A stretch of 64,000 nucleotides of DNA from Terebella lapidaria (taxonomy: Eukaryota > Annelida > Polychaeta > Terebellida > Terebellidae), in NCBI GenBank assembly GCA_949152475.1, contig OX424570.1, forward strand, positions 5,258,181-5,322,180, read 5' to 3'. Below are positions 45,501-57,500 of the stretch, piece by piece. The notes below the pieces were generated by a model that was not told the origin of the DNA, searched no databases, and worked only from the letters and a program-made list of their open reading frames with translations. Made by a program: the position numbers and the translations under genes. Within the stretch, counting starts at the first letter, position 1; every line of letters starts with the position of its first letter.

Positions 45501-48500
45501 ACTTTCCCTGGCCATAGCTCTAGTTCTGGAGAAGACGTATGGTGTGCTGCCGGCTCGGTCCCGAGAACGTATCGAGTGCACAGCGAGACCGTCCCGCAGA
45601 ATGTGCTACCAGTGGACCATCTCCTACCGCCTCTGTCGACAACCGAGTACGTAATCATTACTGTAAAACGAATAATTTTGGCGAACGATTGATTTGGCGG
45701 ATTTGGTGGTATTCGAAAAACCGTCAAATTAAATCGTCCGCCAATTTAACTAGATATATGATAAGAAATATGTGGTTTTGAAGCTGCCAAATTTAATCTG
45801 CTGCAAATGACGTGGGGCTCACAACCGCAAAATTTAATTGCCGTCAGAATTAGTCTTTTTACAGTAACCGTGACAACACCAAATCCATGTTTGTGTGTAA
45901 AAGCCAGCAAATATATAATGTCCTTATCATGTGACAGTGGTATTATTTGTTGCAGTGAATGCGGAGGACTCCGAGCGCTCTGACCCACAGCATGTCTGTC
46001 ATGTGCTGGCAGCCGGCGTCTTCCCCACGATGGCTGTCACTGATGCTCACTGCTATGGCAGCGCCATTGGTGTTAGCAAGAAACAGCTCTGGGATCTGTT
46101 CTCTCTTGACAGGTCAGTGCTACCCAGGAACATACCACACCTATGTGTACATACACAACAGACAATAATAGAATCATACATAATCCCTGTAAGATAAAAC
46201 ACCTTCGAAATAACTTCCCTGTCTGTAAAGACTTTTTTGTATTCCCCAAACATCAATTTAACATGTGAATGAGCCTGTGAAATAAGACTCTGTAAGAGTT
46301 TTTCTGCAAAATGTGAGACATTTTTTCTGCAAAACGTGAGGTCTCATCTTATAGGGACCACTGTATTCAAAACCTGACAAAATTAATCACTTGAGAAAAT
46401 ATTGATGTCACTATTTCGACTGATGGTAAGGTGTATCAATGCTTTGTTGGTAGATTTAGGCAGGCCATGAATATTTGGTAGGATTGTTCTCTGTTCAATT
46501 TTGGCAGTGTCAATGTTGCACTGGATGCCGACCCATCAGCCGCTGAGCTTCGGTACACAGTCGCCACCCGACAAAGGTATTTATAACTACACAGTCGCCA
46601 CCCGACAAAGGTATTTATAACTACAGTCGCCACCCGACAAAGGTATTTATAACTACACAGTCGCCACCCGACAAAGGTATTTATAACTACACAGCCGCGA
46701 CTCGACAAAGGTATTTATAAAAGTGCACAGTCGCCACCTGACAAAGGTATTTATAACTACACAGTGGCCACCCGACAAAGGTATTTATAACTACACAGTC
46801 GCCACCCGACAAAGGTATTTATAACTACACAGCCGCCACCCGACAAAGGTATTTATAACAGTGCACAGTCGCCACCTGACAAAGGTATTTATAACTACAC
46901 AGTCGCCACTCGACAAAGGTATTTATAAAAGTGCACAGTCGCCACCTGACAAAGGTATTTATAACTACACAGTGGCCACCCGACAAAGGTATTTATAACT
47001 ACACAGTCGCCACCCGACAAAGGTATTTATAACTACACAGCCGCCACCCGACAAAGGTATTTATAACAGTGCACAGTCGCCACCTGACAAAGGTATTTAT
47101 AACTACACAGTCGCCACCCGACAAAGGTATTTATATCAGTGCACAGTCGCCACGCGACAAAGGTATTTATATCAGTGCACAGTCGCCACCCGACAAAGGT
47201 ATTCATAACTTCACAGTCGCCACCCGACAAAGGTATTTATAACAGTGCACATTCACCACCCAACAAAGGTATTTATAACTACACAGTCGCCACTCGACAA
47301 AGGTATTTATAACAGTGCACATTCACCACCCAACAAAGGTATTTATAACTACACAGTCGCCACCCGACAAAGGTATTCATAACAGTACACAGTCTCCACC
47401 CGACAAAGGTATTTATATCAGTGCACAGTCGCCACCCGACAAAGGTATTTATAACTACACAGTCGCCACCCGACAAAGGTATTTATAACAGTGCACATTC
47501 ACCACCCAACAAAGGTATTTATAACTACACAGTCGCCACCCGACAAAGGTATTCATAACAGTACACAGTCTCCACCCGACAAAGGTATTTATAACAGTGC
47601 ACAGTCGCCACCCGACAAAGGTATTTATAACTACACAGTCGCCACCCGACAAAGGTATTCATAACAGTACACAGTCTCCACCCGACAAAGGTATTTATAA
47701 CTACACAGTCGCCACCCGACAAAGGTATTTATAACAGCACACAGTCGCCACCCGACAAAGGTATTTATAGCAGTGCACAGTCGCCACCCGACAAAGGTAT
47801 TTATAACAGTGCACAGTCGCCACCCGACAAAGGTATTTATAACTACACAATCGCCACCCGACAAAGGTATTTATAACAGTGCACATTCACCACCCAACAA
47901 AGGTATTTATAACTACACAATCGCCACCCGACAAAGGTATTTATAACAGTGCACAGTCACCTCCCAACAAAGGTTTTTATCAGTACTCGCTATTCTGTGG
48001 TCTTGAACTGTGGAAAATTACACACATTTCTATGACTTGTGACACAGCCACAGAAGGCGAGCGCCAGTCTACACGCGAGCCGTCATGGACTTCAACTTCA
48101 GTGCAGCGCCGCTGGATAGTGACCCGTGCGTCGTGCAGCTGATGCTGGAGAATACCGGCGCTGTGCCGTGTCAGTGGTCGTTCCTGTTCCCTCGTGACCT
48201 ACAGTTGGAGCTGGAGTACTGGGCGGAGACGGGAGACTTTGATGAGGAGGAGCTGCACCAGGTCAGTCTGGGAGTGCCCAGTACCAAATCAGGTGGGTGT
48301 TAGGGTGTTGTGTATGGTACTGACTAATGTCTTTCTCTGCTCATAGCTGAAGGTGATGGACAACAAGCTGTTTTGTGTGGAGCCCAAGTCCGGCCGTATG
48401 GAGGCGGGCGAATGTCAGACAGTGACTTTCACCTACAACCACTCCATGGCCGGGACCGACCGACTTCCAGTCCTTCTGAAACTAGCTCGAGGCCGCGAGA

Positions 48501-51500
48501 TCCTGGTCAGTGCACATCCCTGCACTCTGCCCCTGGGTCATCTTTGGCTTTGAATAAATCTAATTCAATCAGTGAATCTAATTCAATTACAGTAAGGTCA
48601 TGAGAACCTTCTCCTTTGAGTATCTCACCCACATGACAAGTTGTTTCCCTTTGACTGTGTTTGCAGCTGAACTTTGTGGGTGTGACCGTGGAACCGGAGC
48701 GTCGCTATCTTCACTTTCCCAGCAGCAAGTTCATGTTCAGCCCAGTGCCAATTGGAGAGAAGGTCTCACCCACTCAGATCTATGAGCTGTACAACGGTGG
48801 TGCGCTGCCTGTCAAGTACGAGCTCGATGTCGGTCCTCTGCAGATTCTCAAGGCTGTGAGTACATCATCCACACCTACCCCATGAGGGTAAATACCTTGT
48901 ACAACATCCACACCTGCCCTGTGACAGCGAGTACCTGTACATACATGTAGTACATACACGACACTTGTACTGTGATGTGTTGCAGGAGAACTACGACCAT
49001 GAGGTGTTTGAAGTTCTCAATCCAATGGGCGAGATTTTGCCAGGTCAGACTCGGGCAATAGAGTGGAAGTTCTCTCCACTCGAGGCCAAAACTTATATGG
49101 TAGGCATCACATCTTGTCAGGATCTCAGACACATTGTACACACAGTCTACCGCACATAGATAAGGCTTTCAAGCTGTCTGACAAAGGTATTAATTTTCTT
49201 GCTTCTCTCCAAAGGTTGACATTCCCATTCATGTTCACAACGGTGACACAGCCATCGTGACATTCTCTGGAGTCGGCTACGACAAGCGAGCTCTCGGCAA
49301 AACCATGCCACTGAGTGACAACCATGACCTGTCTGGGGTTCCCAGTGTCCAGTCCGTACCAATTCCAGGACAGGTCAGATGCTGTCACCGTAGTTACTGA
49401 ACATAAACAGTAAACACACCTGTCGGGTTGAATGAATGATGGAAATGAAGTTTGAGTGTATATTACCGTAATTATTCAATTAGTTCGAACAGCTAAAAAT
49501 AATTAAATTTTGAAATGTTCGAATCATTAGATTCACGATAAAATCGTCCGTCAAAACGAATAAAAAAACAAACCCAGATTTATCATGCCACTTCATGGCA
49601 GATACGCGAGTTGACAGATGCCACTCATGCTGGTTGGTTAGGACCTGTAATATTGATAGGTTAACCGCAGACAACTAGCATTTTGAAAAACTCAAATAAC
49701 TGCATGGCTGCTAAATCTCCGGGTAACTGTCATTTCTAATCGCACATTGATACTAGATTCTAGTCATATTGCATGCGCAATCGAGTGACTCGAGTCGGGA
49801 AAAACTTCAATGGCCCGCAAACCGCCTGGCACTATGAGGTCCGCGTTTTTTTTCTGCACATGTATATTGGTGATCGCAAACACTGCCACCTGGCGAATAT
49901 ATCGCTGATTACTCATTTCGTAGTGCTGCCACCTGGCGAGTTGTAAGTTTTGGCAGCTGACGAGTTGATTACTAGTACGTTCGTTGTTTCAATCGAAATT
50001 TCGATCGTAAAAATATGCCTGTTCGAACTAAACGAGTCAATTTGAAAATTATTGTCTTGAATAATTTTTGGTGTTCGAATTATTATAGTGTTCGAACTAA
50101 TTGAATAATTACAGTAAACTCCATTTTAGCAATATTCCTGAGCATGAAGCAGTTATGTTTGCTGGTGATAATAAATATTCCTGTTTCTGCACACAGCTCT
50201 GTTTCCTGTCACAAGAGCGGGTGTCGTTTGGCAACATTCCGCTGTTCACACGGCCGCGCCAGATGGTTGTTCTGTCCAACAAGTCCGCGGACCACGCCAT
50301 CATGTTTCGCTGGCACGTCACCTCACGGACAGACGCCAAGGTTAGGACATTACCAGACACTCGTGCTCTCTCAGTGATAGGCCCTCTACAATGCTACCTC
50401 AATGTCATACTTGATTGACACTATGTTTCAGATTGTGTCCATTCAGCCAAGGACAGGCCAACTACCACCAGGTGGAGCTCAGCTCTGTAAAGTCAACTTT
50501 GTCTCCTTCGGCTTTCCGTCATTCTACGACATTGACATTGTTTGTGAGGTCAGTCTTAGCTGGTCACTGTGGCAATAACATCAATACTTCATCATTGTAT
50601 TCCCCGAACGGAGTTCGGCGGATACTATGGATTTGTGTCCATGGCGCCGCCGCCACGTCCGCCGTAGAGAGTTTCTTGTGAACGCTCTACAGGTTGCAAA
50701 TCTTAACCCAAATTGGCCGATCGGCGACTCATTTTGTGCTCAAATTAGTCTGTTTAACACACATGGCTTGTGAACGCTCTACGAGTGGGAGTTTTCGATG
50801 AACGATGATGAAATCGCACAGGCTCAAAGAGAAAGATCGTCACATGAAACCTATTGTTTTTCAGAATGATCGAATAAATATTAATTAGTTAATGTCCAGT
50901 ACAGATTTCATGGTTGTAACCGAATAAGTTAACATTATTTTTACTATGTAAGTCTTTTATTGACCACAATAAAAATAGTTGAGACAAGACATATTTATTA
51001 TTGGGCTCAACAAGGTAAAGGTTCTGTCCAGTAGAGATGTCATGGCTGTAATCAAATAAGTTAACATTATTTTTGCTAATTAAGCCTGTTATTTACCTCG
51101 ATAAAAATAGTTAAGGCAAGAAACATTTAAAATTGAACTCAATAAGGAAAAGGTGTCCAGTGGATATCTCACTTAATATTGAGATTAGAAACTTGGAATC
51201 AATTGTGGACATATAGGAAATGATATATGCTGAATATTCTCGTGACCTCGAATTTGACCTTTGACCTTATTTTCAAGGTCAAAGCACAAAATGGCAAATA
51301 TCTCGCTTATAATCGACTTTACAGCTTAGGAATCAATTGTGGACATAGAGGAAGTGATATATGCTGAATATTCTCGTGACCTTGAATTTGACCTTTGACC
51401 TTATTTTCAAGGTCAAAGCACAAAATGGCTAATATCTCGCTTATTATCGATTTTAAGCTTAGGAATCAATTGTGGACATACAGGAAGTGATATATGCTGA

Positions 51501-54500
51501 ATATTCTCGTGACCTTGAATTTGACCTTTGACCTTATTTTCAAGGTCAACGCACAAAATGGCTAATATCTCGCTTATTATCGACTTTACAGCTTAGAAAT
51601 CAATTGTGGACATATAGGAAATGATATGTGCCGAATATTCTGATGACCTTGAATTTGACCTTTGACCTCATTTCCAAGGTCAAAGCACAAAATGGCTAAT
51701 ATCTCGCTTATTATTGACTTTACATGTTAGCAAAGCACAAAATGGCTAATATCTCGCTTATTATCGACTTTACAGCTTAGAATCATTTGTGGACATATAG
51801 GAAATGATATATGCCGAATGATTAGGAATCAATTGTGGACTTATAGGAAGTGATATATGCCGAATATTGTGATGACCTTGAGTTTGACCTTTGACCTAAT
51901 TTTCAAGGTCAACGCACAAAATGGCTAATATATCGCTTATTAGCAACTTTACAGCTTAGAAATCAATTGTGGACATATAGCAAATGATATTCAGTGGTCG
52001 CTGTAAGGTAAGACCTCACCTTTTGCAGGAAAAATAAGGTCTTATCTTACAGGAAGTCTTATTTCACAGGTTCATTCACATGTTGAATTGATCTTTGGGG
52101 AATACAAAAAAGTCTTTACAAACAGGGAAGTCTTATTTCGGAGGGGTCTTATCTTACAGGGACCACTGTATGCCAATATTCTGATGACTGTATATGACCT
52201 TTCATCTCATTTTCAAGGTCAGAGTACAAAATGGTTAATATCTCGCTTATTATTTACCTTACAGTTTGGGAATCAATTGTGGACATATGAGAAATGATAT
52301 ATGCTGAATATTCTTGTGACCTTATGACCTTTGACCTCATTTTTGAGGTCAAAGCACAAAATGGCTAATATCTCGCTTATTATCGACTTTACAGCTTAGA
52401 ATCATTTGTGGACATATAGGAAATGATATATGCCGAATATTCTGCTGACCTCGAATTTGACATTTGACCTCATTTTCAAGATCGGAGCACAGAATGGCTG
52501 AAATCTCGTATATTATTTACTTTACAGCTCGGGAATCAATTGTGGACATTTAAGAAAGGATATATACTGAATATTCTCATGACCTTGAATATGACCTTTG
52601 ATCTCATTTCCAAGGTCAGAGCACAAAATGGCGCATATCTCACTTGTTGTCAACTTTACAGCCTAAGAATCAATTGTGGACATACAGGATATGATTATGC
52701 TGAATATACTTGTGACCTTGTAGTTACCGGACGATCGGTCCGATCACCTATTGGCTGGCCGGTAAGCTACAGGTCCCTTGGGCCTATGTTTCACACTTAT
52801 CAGTAATATTTTTGGGGCAACAGGGATGATAGGGCTACGGGGGATACACCCAAGCGGTCGTAGGCAATCAGAAGAGTCTAGTTTTGCATGTTCTCCATAT
52901 TTGCATGAACTGCATGAGCACCCAGACCTCCACACAGTGCATGACAATAAAACAAATGTGCAGCACACAAACCCTCCTTCATAAATGTGTTCACTGCTGT
53001 CGAAGATGTCGAAGCTATAGTCTGTGATTAGTATCTGAATCTAAATGTATGAATTCCTGAAGAAACAATAATTGGGTCTGAAATTTGGACTAAGGTTGAA
53101 CTAAGAGTGGTGTCATTCTATTCCAGTAATGTCTCCAAAAATCCACATTCAATACACAGTATTGTTATAATGACCATATGTGAACAGGATAAGTAACTGA
53201 TTCAGCTTACCACTGGCCAGAATGCCTAAGAACAACCTGACAAAATCATGATCTGTTGGTAAGGAACCTGTTTGTCAGAGGATTGTTAGTGACCAGGGAA
53301 TGACTGTTTGACCTCAGGTCAACAATCTGACGGATTACAGCAAGTATGAGGCAGAGCTCCGAGACTGGGAGTCAGAGAAACAGCGACAGAAAGTCGAGTT
53401 CTCTATCACAGAAAACGATCCGGTAAATTGTCACTATGGCTTTATAGATCTAGACTCATCATTCACAATAGCTTCATCTGCTTCACCTTGTCTACAAGGT
53501 CTTCCCTTTCAAGCCATCCTCTCCCTGTATGTAATAGCATTGTAGTAACCTGCATGTCGGCTGACACTAACTGTTTTCGCAGAGTTCTTGAAAAATGTAC
53601 AAATGTACTCACACATATATGGAAAGTCGGTACAACATGCGAGAAGCGAAAAGTGGAAACCACATGCCACCTGCGACCTATAAACTATGACTTATTTAGC
53701 AGTAAACCATGGTTTAATATGAACAAATGTGTGCCAATATTCAAGTTGCATTTTGTTCCGGGCAAGATACAGTTTGAAGAGTTAATTCGCATGTACAGTT
53801 TATACCATAGCTCGCAGGTCGTATGTGGCAGTTTGTAAGCTAACTTGCATGTCACATGTCCATGTAAGCAATATTTCTCGCATGTCACATGACTTTCCAT
53901 ACGCATGCAATACAGTGACCAGACTTTTTAGAAGCTCTCAACTGGCAACTGTGTAAATTTTGTTTATACATGATGTTCAATGTTATGTAGACATGGTAGA
54001 GTGAACAATGCATGTTTAAAGCTATGTGTCCATGGGCTTTTGCTTTTTTCCATCATGATGCTAGTGCTTGAGTGCTAACTCAAATTTGAAATATACAGGT
54101 CGGCGACCTATTACCGCCGATTTTTCTCATGTTTCAATAAATAAAACAAATTGTTCTATGAAAAACTCGGTTTAAACTGCGCAGTATTCACGAATAAGTA
54201 AAAAGCAGTATTTTTGGTTACTTTAGTGATCAATAGAAAACATTTTTGTGTTCATGAGATCGATTGCAGCACATCATGTTCTGAGCGTGAAAAACGAACA
54301 ATACAGTACAAATGCCGCCGATAGCAACAAGACGATAGGTCATTGGTAAAACGCGGACTGCGATTTTTGTAAACTTGGCAGGATATATACCAAACGATAA
54401 TGAACAGTCTTGAATGATATAATTGAATAACAATATCAGCTCGTGGTGCTTATCTACACCAGATGAGGGGATTCCAATATTCAACGATTTTTTGTGATAA

Positions 54501-57500
54501 AGGTCTATGATATAGGCCTCACAAAGTTAGGCTTTACGAGTATAATACGACGTCATAATAATTATATACATGCCTATTATCGGTCCTATCGATATGCATA
54601 CATATTTTGGACCTGCATGCGGCATCCACTCGTGATATGTAGGGCAGTACCGCTGACCCCTGTGACAGACGCTGGCGGTTCATCATTCATCATGATGTAG
54701 GCCTACTGGGGCCGCTAACTGGTTTAACCACGACACTATCTGTATCTCGTATGTTATAGTGAATGTACTAAACTGACCAGTGAATATCCCACAATACAAT
54801 GATATTTTTTTGCTGATCAATATATTCACGGAAACACAAGAATACCTAATCATAACAATTAATCAGTTATTATTAGCATCATTAATCATGCATGTGCACA
54901 TTGTTCATGTAAACTGGGAATGGTTGAAGAATAAAATATTTATTCAACACAAATCGCTCTTCACTGTATATATTTCACTGAATAATATGTATTGATAAAA
55001 TTTCCGATTGAATAGTATTACCCGTAAATATGCCTACAAAGTGGCTTTGACATGTTTCCCAATAGGTATAATATGTATGTGTAAGTTGAGAAATTTCAAA
55101 ACAGTGAAAACTCATTCCATTGAGACGATGTAAAGACATCCCGTTTGGATGTGCAACAACAGATGCTGATTGATATTTCCATCTGATCCAAGTGTATATA
55201 TATTGCCAATACTAATATATGAACAAATCTAGAAAAATAAAATATCGATCAGGATCTCTTCATGAACATACAGACAAGACAAATGGAGCCAATTCTGGCA
55301 TCCGTCACGCTTCACACAGTTGGCCGTGTCCGATGGACGTTGGGTTTTAGAGTTGTCACCGCACATGCTACATTGCTTGATACTGCTTCATCGTCACGAA
55401 ACCGGTCTATCTGGCAAATCGTCATGCTTCAACACCCATTTTGCGGTCACTTTCATTCATGACATCATGACGTTATTTTACGTAATTGCGGTTTTTGTTG
55501 AAATCGGCGGCATTTGACCTCGGCGGTAATATGTCTCCAACCCGTAATGAAACAATAATTGGTAAATGTCACACAGAAGACTATTCCACAGATGAGCATG
55601 TAACCAAGGCAACAAGTCAGTGACAAATGTCACCATGGAAGTGTATTTTATCAATTCCACTAGTACAATGTAAGACCACTACTGTGTCGACTGTCCCCAG
55701 GTGCTGGACCTGACGGCCACGCGGCAGTATGAGGAGGACTCCGCTGCCTGGTGTCAGGAACAGGAGCGTCAAGCACAGGAGTTCACCATCACTGAGGCAT
55801 CGCGGTGCTCCGCCAGCAACGTGTCTGCCACCAGCGAGCTATCCCAAGGTTCCCAGGGTGGCAGTCGCCCGGCCAGCGGCAAGCTGACGTCTCTGGAAGC
55901 TACACGAACACCATCACCAGAGGTGGACTTCACCAAGTACAAGGTCAGGGCTTGTGGTGAAGTTGATCTGACTAGCTTGGTTCAGTGTGATGATAACATA
56001 ATGGTTTATACGTCACTTGTCTCCACAGACACTGCCGCCCATTCGACAGTATGCTATTGACCAACAGCGAGACTTGCTGAGGGCCGAGCGTCGCTTCTCC
56101 GACAAGTTCTGGGCGCGACCACAGCCACCCAAACCCTTCCTGCTGCACCTCGGCGTCACGGCCAGAACCCATGATGTCGCAGAATACCAGCAAAACTTTC
56201 CCGACCTGTACCCAAGCTTCCACATCGACAGGTTTGTAACATCCCATGTAGCCACACCCTGAACTTGTAGTCAGGCTGTAGGATATGTGTTAAGTATGTG
56301 TGTATGCCAACAGGACTCTGTGTGACCCCAAGTCTGACGATATGGACCAGACAACAACCCTGACACCGGAGCCTGTCACCTGTCTGGCAGCTGAGGCCGA
56401 CTTACTGGCTGGAGCTCTCACAGACATACTACGGTACATCCATCAGACTCTATAGTGTCTAAATATTTGTAGCTGGATTGTTTATCATGTTGATGGATTT
56501 TGACAATGGTGTTGTACGACAGGGACTGCTCTCGATGTTCCCCTCAAGCCAATAGTTTTTTTTCTGACAGGGGACTGTTGGACGATACCCAGTTCCAGGA
56601 ATCATGTCATAAAGTGATAAACGCACCAGTGCCGTACTTCAAACAGTTCCCTGAGCGACCACACTCGGAGGACACCAGCCCGCCACAAGCTGCCACCCCG
56701 TGTCCCTCTCCAGCCTCAGGACCCATCTCGGAAAGCAGACTGGCTTCTGGCTCAGTTGTGGACGGCAGGCTGACCTCCAGCCAATCAGGTGCCAGCCGAG
56801 TCGCCACCGGTCAATCAGCTTTGAGGGCAGAACTGGCCAAGAGGTTAGGGGTGGACCTGCCTGGAGAGATGGAGAGAGGCAAGACGTCTGCTGGCAGTTC
56901 TCGACTCTCAGGCTCCCCTGTAAGTATTATTATACATGATGTATGCTGAGTAAACGGCTGATTTATTGGCAGTTGCTTCATAATCCTGATCAATGAATGA
57001 GTTGAAATTAATGATATGTAACAGCAATGACCTTTTTCTGATGGCTAAGCCATGTGTGATTTTTTTTTTTCAATAATCATATCTTTCATAATTTGTCATT
57101 TTGCAATGGATAACCGAAACTGGAGGGATTAACCACTGATTATCAATTATAATCAATCATAGTTACATCAATAATGTGAGTGATATGTATTGTTTGTGTA
57201 GGGTACACTTGGGTCAGAGGCACTGAGGGATGGAGAAGCAACCAGTCTCGCAGCCAGTGACCAGCACACAAACACTCCGCCCTCCCGCCTTGATGACAAG
57301 TTTGAACAGAAACAGGCGCTCAAAAAGTAAGCATACCCCAGTAGTAGAAAAGTCATTGCAGAAGATTTAGTATCACTAAAAGTGAGCATGTACTTTTCAT
57401 TGCCTGACATATCTCTCCACTTCTGACATGCCTTTCCACTTCTGACATTTCTCTCCACTTCTGACATCTCTTTCCATTTCTGACATGCCTCTCCTCATGG

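Noticed and set aside
46436-47886. Series of minus-strand ORFs with VGWRLC repeats
   Set aside because: Antisense reading of the exon 24 junction minisatellite.
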